From Cercospora beticola (taxonomy: Eukaryota; Ascomycota; Dothideomycetes; Mycosphaerellales; Mycosphaerellaceae): a stretch of DNA of 64,000 bases. The DNA is taken from positions 1,736,001-1,800,000 of the forward strand of contig NC_088940.1 in NCBI RefSeq assembly GCF_033473495.1. Reading direction: 5' to 3'. The position numbers were made by a program, and so were the translations under genes. Under the pieces are notes generated by a model. The model was not told the origin of the DNA. It did not search any database and saw only the letters and a list, made by a program, of their open reading frames with translations. Positions 11,222 through 20,957 of the stretch are shown in pieces; the first letter of the stretch is position 1; each line of letters starts with the position of its first letter.

Positions 11222-11855
11222 GTTTGCTGGTGAGGGAAGTGTAGTGAGTTGCGGATGCAATTCTGTGTGTGTGCGTGAGTTGTGTCTTTACTGCCGGAGT
11301 AAAGTGTTGCTTTTGACTCGTTGCGGAGGAACTGTGGTGAAGAAGAGTATGGATATGGCTCTGGGTTATAAGTGGGAGGCATTGTGAATACTGAGAACAA
11401 AGAGTGAAAGAGGTCACCAGGCTGTCGTGAATGGGCGCAGATGAATGTTCATTGTCCCTCAAATTGTGACAATGCAGTTCATTGTCTGCTGCTGTTCTTA
11501 TTGTGGTATGACGTGATAGCGCCATTGTACGCTTGGAGATGGCGGAGAGGCGGAGGTGAGTGTCTCAGGTCGTCTTCACGACAATGCTTGGCAAGAATCG
11601 GCCAAGCACGACCCTGGCAGCTGGGCGGCGGATATGCAGCCACGGCTCGCGGAGGAAGACGTCAGGAGAAGAGGATGATAAGACGGTTCGCGTGGTCGCA
11701 CTGCACGCCTTCTCCTCGTCTCTCGCCCGCCCACGAACGAACCGACAGGCAGAAGATGCGCAAGAGGCGGCGGCCATCTCTCACCGAACCTCCGAGCGCG
11801 TCGCAGGGCTGAGCAGGAGAGAGCGCGACGGGCGTTTCAAACCCAGTGGGCCACG
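11222..11855. promoter_or_regulatory. Divergent intergenic region (membrane protein / GT90 gene)
   Basis: 634 bp between two start codons on opposite strands. It should hold both promoters. C/T-rich stretches occur near 11,700-11,730. No specific site was recognised. Confidence 0.45.
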
Positions 11856-13733
11856 ATGCTGATTTCGGCCGCTTCGATTCACAACCGCCTCGTGCAGCTG
11901 GGCCTCGCCGTCGCCATTGGCCTCGCCCTCACCTTCGTCTTCCTCCCCACCCCCATCTCGCTGCGCCGCCATGTGGTCCGCCCGCACGCCGCACCCACCT
12001 TCTCCATAGCGCCACGACCGGATCATCCCATCGATACGCTGACGTCCCGTGCGGACCACGCGTACAAGGGTCTATTGACCAGGGAGACGAAAAATGTCCA
12101 CGACGCCGCCGAAGCATACCGTTCGCGTAGAGGACGCCAGCCACCGCCACTGTTTGACGTGTGGTTTCAGTTCGCCGCCAATTCTTCGGCCGTCATAGTC
12201 GAGGACTTCTTCGACCGCATCTACGATGATCTGGAGCCATTCTGGGGCGTTTCGCCCAAGCAGATCCGCGAACAGGCCAGCGACTTCATTCACAGGATTT
12301 CCGTGCGGAATGGCAATGCAACTGGCAGGACAGACATCGAGCGAAGAGAATGGATAGAGCTATGGACAGACATGGTGCGGATTGTGGCGCCTCTGCTTCC
12401 AGACATGGACATCCCCATCAACGTCATGGATGAGAGCCGCATTGTTGTTCCGTGGGAGGAGATCGATGGCTACATGACCAAGGCGGAGCTGGCAAAGAAA
12501 GTCGTACCGCCAAGCGAGTTGAAGACAGATTTCAGTGGGCTTCAGGCTGCGATCAAGGACATGGATAGACATCCTCCGCCTGCTTTCGATGCAGGTTTCG
12601 AGGGCGAAGGTCCGTACTGGAGACTTGCAGTCGTTGGCTGTCCACCAGAAAGCCCAGCGAGGAAGGTATATGAGGAGACTGACTTCTCCACGCCCCCTCC
12701 ACTTTCCACGCAGAGTCCGCCTAACACACTGGAGGGCTATGTACAAAACTGGACGTACGCATGTTCGCCCTGTGACCATCCTGACCTACAGGGTCTGCAC
12801 GGCACGTTTGTCGAGCCCATCTCGATTGCGAACACGAAGAATTTCTTTCCACTTTTCGGAGGATCCAAGTTGCCCATGAATAATGAAATATTGTTGCCAC
12901 CCGCCATGTACTGGACTACAGACCCGTTCTACTCGGGTGGCAATGACCACGGAGGTGTGTGGGAAGACAAGAAGAACAAGCTCATCTGGCGTGGCTCGGC
13001 CAGTGGCGGGAGGAACAGGAAGGAGAACTGGACCCGGTTTCAACGTCACCGCTTCATTTCAATGCTGAACGCCACCAGTATCAAAGAACTCGAGCAAAAG
13101 TCGGAGCAAAAAGGCATCAACTTCGTATTGCCTGACAGCGACGCTTACAGCCTTACTGTCCAGAAGCCGGAGGCACCCGAGCATGCATTCAGCGACTGGG
13201 TCGATTCCTTTTCTGACGCAGCTGCTGTGCATCTGCTTTGCTTTCCTGAGGATCCGCCAGGACCACACTGCACATATACTGACCATTACTTTTCGGTGGC
13301 CAAGGCCATGCCCATGAAACAGCAGTACAGCAACAAATACTTACCAGATATCGATGGCAACTCGTTCTCGGGACGCTATCGCGGCTTCTTGGGGTCGACC
13401 TCCCTTCCCATCAAAGCAACGATTTATCAAGAATGGCATGATTCTCGGCTTGTTCCATGGAAGCATTTTGTGCCGATGGACAACACTTTTATTGACATAT
13501 ATGGCATTATGGAGTATTTCGTGGGTAATGAATTGCTCGGTTTGGCCGGGCACGACGATGTTGCGAGAAACATAGCATTGGAGGGCAAAGCATGGACGGA
13601 AAAGGTGCTCAGGAGGGAAGACATGAGCGTGTACGTACTACGCCTGCTGTTAGAATATGCGAGGATTTGTGACGATGATCGTGAGAGAATGGGCTGGACA
13701 GAATCACAGATCAGTGATGATGCTGTAACATAG
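11856..13733 (+). CDS. CAP10-like glycosyltransferase family 90 protein
   Basis: 625 residues, uninterrupted, from ATG 11856 (A at -3). A membrane anchor lies at about residues 13-31 (QLGLAVAIGLALTFVF), giving a type II Golgi-type topology with a lumenal catalytic region. The conserved GT90 features are in the C-terminal half: WRGSASGG at about residue 377, then DIDGNSFSGRYRGFLGS near 498 followed by a K..IYQEW..S.L.PWKHFVPMD block. Family members transfer sugars such as xylose or mannose; fungal relatives of Cryptococcus CAP10/CAP59 act in polysaccharide or glycoprotein decoration. The exact sugar cannot be read from sequence. Several N-glycosylation sequons (NSSA, NATG, NWTR) fit a secretory location. 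The length is normal for the family. Confidence 0.88.
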   Translation: MLISAASIHNRLVQLGLAVAIGLALTFVFLPTPISLRRHVVRPHAAPTFSIAPRPDHPIDTLTSRADHAYKGLLTRETKNVHDAAEAYRSRRGRQPPPLFDVWFQFAANSSAVIVEDFFDRIYDDLEPFWGVSPKQIREQASDFIHRISVRNGNATGRTDIERREWIELWTDMVRIVAPLLPDMDIPINVMDESRIVVPWEEIDGYMTKAELAKKVVPPSELKTDFSGLQAAIKDMDRHPPPAFDAGFEGEGPYWRLAVVGCPPESPARKVYEETDFSTPPPLSTQSPPNTLEGYVQNWTYACSPCDHPDLQGLHGTFVEPISIANTKNFFPLFGGSKLPMNNEILLPPAMYWTTDPFYSGGNDHGGVWEDKKNKLIWRGSASGGRNRKENWTRFQRHRFISMLNATSIKELEQKSEQKGINFVLPDSDAYSLTVQKPEAPEHAFSDWVDSFSDAAAVHLLCFPEDPPGPHCTYTDHYFSVAKAMPMKQQYSNKYLPDIDGNSFSGRYRGFLGSTSLPIKATIYQEWHDSRLVPWKHFVPMDNTFIDIYGIMEYFVGNELLGLAGHDDVARNIALEGKAWTEKVLRREDMSVYVLRLLLEYARICDDDRERMGWTESQISDDAVT

Positions 13734-14175
13734 ATTGTGTACATTGGAGACAGAAAATTCTTGTATCCTTCTTAGGTCGTTTCCGGCCATTTCGTTACAC
13801 TGGCATCCCAGACGCAGAGCGTTTCGGAGATTCACAATCACCACTATCACCATCGATCCGACTTACGGAACGCTGGTCGACGGCCACTCGAAGGACAAAG
13901 AAAACACCATGGCATTTACGCGGCACTGGCGAGCATTGTTTGCGAGCCGATCCTTTGACAGTTATGAATAGATATCAGTCATCCCCACTGATCACGAACA
14001 AAGCTGCCGGACAATTGGAGTTGTCTAAATGAAAGGCATGGCCTACAACGAGGTCTCGAAACAGTCATCGTTCAGGCCTCTTCGAACTTCACGTCTATCG
14101 CACGAGCTGGTCTCATAGCACTCTTCCTTCAATTACAGCCTATTCCACTTTTTAATCGAGCGAAGCATACATAAT
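13734..14175. other. Intergenic region, nothing recognised
   Basis: 442 bp between two same-strand genes. It contains the 3' end of the GT90 transcript and the next promoter. No conserved open frame was seen. Confidence 0.5.
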
Positions 14176-14790
14176 ATGCAAGTCAACGGTACCGCACACT
14201 CTCTCCGAAGGACAGGACCCTCCATTTCCAAGGCAATGATTTCCGCTCCTCTCGAGCTCACGCAGGCCGTGAAGCCAGCAGACACAGCAAAGGTGCTTGT
14301 CAAGCAGAAGTCTCTTAAATCACCTCCTCCCGCCTCATGTAAACCACAGCTCCTCTCCCCAACACAGAAACCCACCCGGCCTCTCGTGGAGTCTCCCTCC
14401 GCAGACCGCCGCCACTCCCTCGAACTGATCCGCAACATGTGCCTCGAGATCGACTCTTTTCTCAACGACGTGAAAGATCACGGATATGTCTTGCATGCTG
14501 ACGAGTCAAAGATTGCCGACCGATTAGAAGAGCTCGAACATCACGAGCATATTCTCTCGCCAATTGCCGAGACACCTGAAGTGCCCGGAGGTTTCAATCC
14601 TCTAACGCTGACGTATAGTCTACCGAAAGCGAATCTTGCGACGAAGCCGTATATGTCTGTGTCGTTGGCAGAGAGAAAGTTGGAACTTCCGGTGAAGAAC
14701 CCGGCGAGGGAGCGACCGACGAATGTTTGGAGGAATTTGGGTTCGAGGAAGTATTTGTTTGTTGATGAGGGGAGGGTTGTGCGTAAGTAA
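14176..14790 (+). CDS. Hypothetical protein
   Basis: 204 residues from ATG 14176 (A at -3). No family was recognised. The first 80 residues are basic and rich in Pro/Ser. Residues of about 80-125 are likely helical (RRHSLELIRNMCLEIDSFLN). The C-terminus is basic (ERPTNVWRNLGSRKYLF). The last codons run into GTAAGT at 14783, a strong splice-donor sequence, so the natural transcript may splice here and continue; I could not find a downstream exon that decides this. The C-terminal few residues are therefore tentative. Composition shifts from C-rich to G-rich along the gene. Confidence 0.5.
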   Translation: MQVNGTAHSLRRTGPSISKAMISAPLELTQAVKPADTAKVLVKQKSLKSPPPASCKPQLLSPTQKPTRPLVESPSADRRHSLELIRNMCLEIDSFLNDVKDHGYVLHADESKIADRLEELEHHEHILSPIAETPEVPGGFNPLTLTYSLPKANLATKPYMSVSLAERKLELPVKNPARERPTNVWRNLGSRKYLFVDEGRVVRK

Positions 14791-15114
14791 TATGAATATT
14801 CAAGTTCCAAGTTGTGCGCTTTCACGCATGGTTCTTCACATGTTTTTTATCAATTTTCATCTGTTTTCACGCATGTGCTTTTGAGCGCAAAGCTCACTTG
14901 AGCCAGCATCGAAGAAGTCTTAGATCTCAACACCTCACTAGCACACTCGTCAGTTCAACCACATGTTAACACATGCTTCTCATATTCCATATGATGGAGA
15001 TGTCTTCTTCCCGCATTCACTTGAGCCCGCTCCCTGCAAAAAGCTCAATGGTATACCCCTTCTCCCCCATGTCTGCCCTTCCTTTCCACATCCACATCTG
15101 CCCTTCACGGCAGC
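14791..15114. other. Intergenic region, nothing recognised
   Basis: 324 bp with a TTTT-rich part near 14,840-14,870 and a C/T-rich leader just before the next ATG. No gene was seen. Confidence 0.45.
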
Positions 15115-16389
15115 ATGGCCGCCAACGATGCGGTTAAAGAGGCGCCATCCGCCTATGGCTTGCCCTCCCCTTACAACCCGCAAGGAACCAACATGGCGGG
15201 CATCGCGACAGCCACAGCAGTAAACACAGTTTCGATGTGGCCGGTCACCACGATCGGCACATCGACCTCCTATGTGCCTATCCCAACAAACTGTTGGGTG
15301 GTGGGCATGGAAACAAAGTGTGTTCCAAATCCGCCTCCTCCTCCGGCAGCGGTTGCTTCAACACCAGCTCCTGCAATCGAGACCACGACAGCAACAGCGG
15401 TACTTACACTCACGTCGCATGGAACGACGAAGCCTTCGGCAACGGGCACCTCTTCTGGTTCGGAAGCTTCTTCAACACAGTCGATGAATCCCAGCTCGAT
15501 CACCCCATCTTCAACCACCCCGCCACTCCCAGGCTTCACAGGAACTCCAGACGAAGGAGACTCAAGCGCTCGATCGCGTCAAATTGGCGTCGCTCTAGGA
15601 ATATCGTTCGCTCTTCTCCTCGCCTTTCTCCTGATCTGGGCTTTCTTCGCTTGGAAAAACAAGCTCTGGCCTTTCAGAAAACCAGACGCTAGTAATGAAG
15701 AAGCAGCATTCCCCATGGAAAAGATCGATCGCAACAACGACGCTCACTTGACTGGCGGCGCAGCAGTCTTTCCCAGACGAAAGTCCTTGCGACCACAATC
15801 CCAGTCTTCCTCAACTCGAATCCGGCCACCATCTTCGACGTATTCACAAGATCTCAATCTCGAGAAGCGAAACGAAGCTCCCTATGAAGCTTGGACCGAT
15901 ACGATGAGTAATGCCAGTCGAAACCAACCGCAGGCTACCAGAGACTTCATCGATGGCAGGGGTTCAGGGATTGAAGATCAGTCTCCGACGTCAGGACACA
16001 GACCTTTCTCCGGAAGCAGCTTCGCAAGTCTCTACGATCCGATGCCTCCAACACCTCCACCGACCAGTCCTCTTCCTCCCATTCCACTCGCAGCAGCTCT
16101 TCGCCAGCCGTTGACAGAGCGCCAGCGACGAAGCATGATCTACAGGTCGAACTTCCCAGACAGTCCAGTGATTGCGCAAGAAAGGGGATTTGATCAGGGA
16201 CCTTATCAGAATGGGATCCTCAACAACGACGCCATGGAAAGTCATTGGAGTTTGCAGAGGATGGGAACTCCATCGCCTGTAGATGGGCCGTTTGATGAGG
16301 ACATGAAGGTCCCGGGAAGTCCACTTGATCGAGTCACGGGGTTCGAGTATCTGTACTCGATGCCGAAGCATAGAGACAGTAGAGCTTGA
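15115..16389 (+). CDS. Mucin-like single-pass membrane protein
   Basis: 424 residues from ATG 15115. The N-terminal region (1-150) is rich in Thr, Ser and Pro (TTTATAVLTLTSHGTT) with two Cys (NCWVVGMETKC), and looks like a heavily O-glycosylated outer segment. One membrane segment at about residues 159-180 (IGVALGISFALLLAFLLIWAF) is followed by a basic stop-transfer stretch (WKNKLWPFRK) and a long disordered cytosolic tail with Pro runs (PPTPPPTSPLPPIP). The arrangement is like fungal cell-wall sensors and WSC/Mid2-like proteins, but I see no WSC Cys pattern and no signal peptide. An upstream exon carrying a signal peptide is possible. Function unknown; a surface sensor is only an inference. 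Confidence 0.6.
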   Translation: MAANDAVKEAPSAYGLPSPYNPQGTNMAGIATATAVNTVSMWPVTTIGTSTSYVPIPTNCWVVGMETKCVPNPPPPPAAVASTPAPAIETTTATAVLTLTSHGTTKPSATGTSSGSEASSTQSMNPSSITPSSTTPPLPGFTGTPDEGDSSARSRQIGVALGISFALLLAFLLIWAFFAWKNKLWPFRKPDASNEEAAFPMEKIDRNNDAHLTGGAAVFPRRKSLRPQSQSSSTRIRPPSSTYSQDLNLEKRNEAPYEAWTDTMSNASRNQPQATRDFIDGRGSGIEDQSPTSGHRPFSGSSFASLYDPMPPTPPPTSPLPPIPLAAALRQPLTERQRRSMIYRSNFPDSPVIAQERGFDQGPYQNGILNNDAMESHWSLQRMGTPSPVDGPFDEDMKVPGSPLDRVTGFEYLYSMPKHRDSRA

Positions 16390-16779
16390 CAGGGGTCGCC
16401 GGGTACCAGTGCAAGTATCTCAGAGGACGTGTCGTTTGTTCATCTGTAAGAAAAGCGAATCAGACCTTCAGACGTTGACGTTCATCAGTTTTATATACTT
16501 GGCCCAGAGTCGTACCCACGAGGATGAAAGTTACACATCAGAAACTCGAGATTGTATCGTGAGCCCTTCTTACTATTCACGTTCCTTTTGACGTTAATCT
16601 TGGAATCGAAGAAATCGCAGCACACCCTGAGCAAAAGATCTCGAGCTGCTCCGCCGCTTCCACTTCGGTAAGCAGCCGGGTGGCCGTCTCAATAACTGAA
16701 GGCAGGAAGAAAACAAAAAAAAATCCTTGGTAGATCTGTCCCTCGCCAGTCGTGCAAACGACCAACAGCGTCATCAGTC
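16390..16779. other. Convergent intergenic region
   Basis: 390 bp between the 3' ends of two convergent genes. An A-rich run lies near 16,715. No gene was recognised. Confidence 0.5.
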
Positions 16780-18381
16780 TTACTCATCGAGCTCGATGAG
16801 ATCGTTCAGGTCATCGAGCTCGTTGTTAAGCTCATTCAGTACGTCCTCAGTGTCTAGCGCCTCCTGCCTCTCCGCTTCGAGCCATCGTCTCTCGTCTTCA
16901 GAGATGTGACCAATGCCATCTATATTAGCCGTCCATCCACTATCCGCGGAATCGAATATGACGTGCTGCACTGGCTCTCGTTCGTCGTATAAGTACGGAG
17001 GAATCGTAGTCCATCCGCGCCGAACTTCGTAAAGTATGGTAACACGAATGTCTTTCGTTCGCACAGACCGTGTGAAGCTATCGATGACTGCAATCATATG
17101 GGGTGAGTGGAAGTCCGAGGGTGGTCGGTAGCTGGACACCACAACACGGACATTTCTGAGGGTGCTGGAAGTGGCGACGCATTTGGCCAGGTGAGAGAAT
17201 ACCGAATTCGAAATGGACTCCGCATCTGTCACCCATGCTAGCGAGTCGAATGTTCTTTCTGAATGCGTATCAAGATCCAGCTCAAGCACGAGTGTCTGGA
17301 GGTTCGGGCTCGTTGACAGGATGGAAGCGTCCAGCGTATTGCTTGTTCCTAATTTGCCATGGATACTGACGGATTCCAAAACCTGCATTGCACTAAAACA
17401 ATGCCTACCGGAGAACGCCGTGAGCTTTTCTGGCTTTCTGGGCCGATATGCGAACGTCTTGAGCGAGCATGCCTGCTGCGTTAATGCTTCAAAAAATTCG
17501 TCTTCGTCGTCTGACAGTAAGTCATTGCATGGAAGATGACTCCGTTCCCATTGATGATCGCGATTCTCTCCTATGCAAGTGTCAGCGCGTGTTGGGGCAA
17601 TGAGGGAAATCTATGATATCTAAATCTGTGCTATCTTGTGATCATGACGATTCGTACCGAGATATAGGTGCTCAAGCGCGCGGGGCAGAGAAAGTATTGC
17701 GAGCAGGGCTCTTGAGTGGACGTTGCACTCAATCAAAGTCAGGCGCTTCAACGGTGTAACTTTTTGGCAGGCAGGGAAGTTCTCGTAGCCGAGATCGAAG
17801 TTCACGCAAGATATGGTCAGTTCTTCGAGACACGGGTGCAGAAAGAGACCAGGGAAGATGGCCATGGAACTCCAGTATCGGGTCTTTTCACCGTTGCTGT
17901 GTATCGTCAAGCGTTTCAGTAGCTGAAGAGGCGGCTGGGCGGCACCAACTGTTGAGGGCACATTGCTGCCAGAGCGCAGCAGGAGAGCCTCAATGTCTTG
18001 CTTGATGATCGGCCAATTCCCATCTTTGCTCCACTGCCGGTGGTTGCATGTCGGGCTCTCGATGATCAAGTCCCGCAAGTTGTGGGTAAGGCTAAGTATC
18101 TTATGGAATTTCTGCAAGCCTATTTCCTCGCGAGGTGTAGCCCGAAGCTCGATCTCGTGGATGGCAGTCGCCCGTTCGCGGCGGGTTTTCAGAGCCTGCA
18201 AGATGCGCTTGCACCCCTGGCCTGTCTGGATAAAGAGGCGTCGCCACAGCACTGATTCGGCAAGGGCCTGATAGCGCGAAGCTGTCACAGCCACATTGAA
18301 AAGAGCATCTGAGTCGTTGGACAGAAAGTCGATGATGAGGCCCGCCAATTCATCCGGAAGGCTATCAAGAGTGAGCGCCAT
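16780..18381 (-). CDS. F-box protein with leucine-rich-repeat-like region
   Basis: Two exons: 18381-17658 and 17570-16780 (504 residues). The intron 17657-17571 (87 nt) starts GTACGA, has a GCTGAC branch point and ends GCATAG. The joined frame runs smoothly through a Cys/Asp-rich stretch into the second half. An F-box lies at about residues 5-50 (LDSLPDELAGLIIDFLSN..., ending with the typical LWRRLF). It is followed by Leu-rich segments (LKRLTLIECNVHSRALL, LEHLYLG, LQTLVLELDL) typical of fungal F-box/LRR substrate receptors of SCF ubiquitin ligases. The substrate is unknown. The C-terminus is acidic (LNELNNELDDLNDL). The ATG at 18381 is 149 bp from the divergent SLD5 start. Confidence 0.8.
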
Positions 18382-18529
18382 GTTCTTCTCAGGAAGTTCG
18401 ATGTGTGGAAAATAAGACACGACGTGGAGGCAGACGCGCCACGAAACTCAGTCGCGTCTCCCGACTGCCGACCACCCACCCCACCAGCACGCGCTCACCA
18501 GCGATCTCGCACCTCACTCTCCAAACACA
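18382..18529. promoter_or_regulatory. Short divergent promoter with three ACGCG (MCB-type) cores
   Basis: 148 bp separate the F-box and SLD5 start codons. ACGCG occurs at 18434-18438 and 18489-18493 on the plus strand and as CGCGT at 18453-18457. ACGCG is the core of the MluI cell-cycle box bound by MBF, which drives DNA replication genes in yeasts. Regulation here is inferred from these sites and from the SLD5 function. Confidence 0.5.
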
Positions 18530-19253
18530 ATGGACGCCGACATATCAGACATCCTCGCCTCAGTCTCTGCCCCGTCCATCGACCACCGAACTCTCGATCT
18601 TCAGGCCCTAACGCGAGCATGGATAAACGAGCGAACATCACCAGATCTTCTTCCCTACCCCACCGATCTCATACAGCGAGCGAATGATGGCATCAAGCGG
18701 CAGATAGAAATCATAGAAGATATGACAGGGTCAATGGATCCCAGCAAGAACTTCACGTTGGTGATATTGCAGACAGAGCTGGAAAGAATGAAGTTCCTCG
18801 TGAGGAGCTATTTGCGGGCAAGGATAGCAAAGGTAGGAGATATGTGTCAGTTGGGACACATATGAAGGCTGAACAGTGCATGTGCAGGTCGATAAGTTCC
18901 CCATACATTACCGACAACGACTACTGCAAGCCGAACCTGACGATGAACCTCTGCTGTCAACATTGGAGTCGCAATACCTCGAAGCACATCAGTCATTACT
19001 CACTCAGCACTACCACGCCTCTTTCCTGTCAGTATTTCCGCAAAACTTGCACAGGATGGACGATTCGAGTGGAGGTGTGCACATGGTAGACAAGCCCGAC
19101 GAGGATGCGGCAGTCTTTTGCAGAGTGCTGAGAGACTGCTATGTGGAGAGGCCTGTATACGGCGGAATAGATATGGTTCGAGGTGATATATGGGTCCTGA
19201 GATGGAGCAACATTGCAGAGCGAGTGAAACGAGGGGATGTTGAGCTCATATGA
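18530..19253 (+). CDS. SLD5: GINS complex subunit Sld5
   Basis: Two exons: 18530-18832 and 18888-19253, 222 residues, the usual Sld5 length. The intron 18833-18887 (55 nt) starts GTAGGA, has a GGCTGAAC branch region and ends GCAG; it joins RIAK to VDKFP in phase 0. Sld5 with Psf1, Psf2 and Psf3 forms GINS, which joins Cdc45 and Mcm2-7 in the replicative CMG helicase and is needed for origin firing and fork progress. The N-terminal helical domain is seen in LTRAWINERTSPDLLPYP and the helix with LERMKFLVRSYLR. The C-terminal small beta domain ends in GDIWVLRWSNIAERV, a characteristic Sld5 tail. The gene is convergent with twinfilin, 134 bp apart. Confidence 0.93.
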
Positions 19254-19387
19254 GGACTGTATTTGTTGCCTGGAGCCAAGGACCCGAAAATACCAAATGA
19301 TACCCGGCACTTGTGCCAAGTTGAGAGCTTTTCATGCAGCAAATCTATACTCATAAGTCTTCTGATTCGCACAGTGTCGTGTGGCGA

Positions 19388-20458
19388 TCAACGCCGCCCA
19401 GGCCTCTTCGGCCTTGCAAAGCCGCCAGTCTTTGGGGTTTCTGCTCCACTGCCTCCTTGGCCAGCGCTCTCGACTTCCCCGAACAAATCCGCTGTCAGCT
19501 CGCTAGGCTCAGTAGCCTCCAGAGACTTTGTCACTGTGATGCCAGCATCTCGCTCAGCAACAGTCCTAGTCCAGCTTTTGCCAGTACTGTAGACCATCCT
19601 CTCCTTGATTTTCGACGCGGTCGGGCAAGTGTACACGAACAATATCGTTGGCTTGCCGTCCGCAGCTTGGGTCGAAGGATGCGAATAGAAGCTATACCTA
19701 GGCTCATTTGCGCTGAGGAGCCCTGCGACCTGCGAGGGTTCGACGTTGTCATTCGACGAGTCGAGCATCAAAGTCTCGTCGGGCAGCTGATATTTCAGCT
19801 GCACAAGTGTCCCCCTACAGCCCTCCTCATTCAGCGATTGCAGAGCCTCCAGCACGCCTTCGCCAGTGGGCACATTGATCTTGTTGGGAGCATGACCCCG
19901 ACGAGCAGATGTGCCCTGGGACTCCTGTGCTTCTGCATCCTTCACTCCTGCCAGCCCCGCCTCTTCTTCCGTCAATGGTGCCTTCAGTGCCTCATGTTGT
20001 TCATGCTTCTTCCAGCCCTCTGCTGTGAGCTCGCTTGCTTCTGTCGCAAACAAGGTCTGTCTGAACCTTTCAATGCCCAGCTCACGGACCAGCGTAAGAC
20101 GAGTGGAGGCGAAGAGCATTTTCTGGCGCACGGGAGCAGCATTGGGAACGTATGTGATCGCAACGAAGCCATCCGCGGCGGAGGGTTCGACCTTGAGCAG
20201 GACATAAAGTGCCTTGTCAAGCTTCGCTTCCGCAGCGACTTGCGACAGGTCCTCGGTGAAGTCCTGCGATTGCAGTGGAATCATGCCTATGGGGATAAGC
20301 TTCTCATTCTCGATGCCTGCGAGCAAGGCCCGCTGGCTGTTGGAGGAGACGAAGCCATTGAAGGCATCGTGGAGCTCCTGCGAGGCTTGAAAGCATTAGT
20401 CAATGGTAGCTGGCGACTATATGAAGCTCCGTCGCCCACCTGAGATTCCGGACTGCAT
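19388..20458 (-). CDS. TWF1: Twinfilin, actin-monomer-binding protein with two ADF-H domains
   Basis: Two exons: a 19-nt first coding exon (20458-20440, giving MQSGIS plus one base) and 20385-19388; 338 residues. The intron 20439-20386 (54 nt) starts GTGGGC, has a CTAAT branch point and ends CAAG. Only this acceptor, not the nearby CGCAG, gives the right frame, producing MQSGISASQELHDAFNGFV, the classic twinfilin N-terminus. ADF-H domain 1 covers about residues 1-140 and ADF-H domain 2 about 180-310 (LVQLKYQLPDETL ... ILFVYTCPTASKIKERMVY). The C-terminal tail is basic (FARPKRPGRR), as in homologues that bind capping protein and phosphoinositides. The protein sequesters ADP-actin and caps or depolymerises filaments at actin patches. 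Confidence 0.93.
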
Positions 20459-20957
20459 CTTCAGAGATGTTTGTATGGTGGAGGACAGGCAACGTCAGCG
20501 GGCATCGGAACGATCATCGGAAGCTTCGGCTGAAGCGAACTTTCCTCCACTGCACAACATCTTCACCATCAGCCATTGCTCCAGCCACAATCCATCACAA
20601 ACATGTTGTTGAGCATGGCGAATAAGAATGAGACGGGCGCATATCTCTGCCAGCCCACGAATGTCTACAATGAATCAATTTGCCCTAATTGAGATTCAAT
20701 CGTGTAAGCTTCGGACCGCGTACCTTTTGTCTATTGCCGAAGAGCTCTCCACTTCAGACCTCACATTGATCTTGCTTCCGACGATACTCAAAATCTCGCT
20801 ATAGTCAATCTTCGCATTCTGAACAACAAAAACCTTGATTCTCTGCATATCTGAAAACTACAATTGAAGGCCATTGACCCTACCACAAGAATACATCCAC
20901 CAAACGCCCATCAACAGCATCAACAGCAACAACAACAAAAAGCAACATCCTCCCAAA
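20459..20957. promoter_or_regulatory. Divergent intergenic region (twinfilin / muconate cyclase)
   Basis: 499 bp between opposite start codons, with an A/C-rich leader (CAACAACAACAAAAAGC) just before ATG 20958. No specific site was recognised. Confidence 0.45.
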
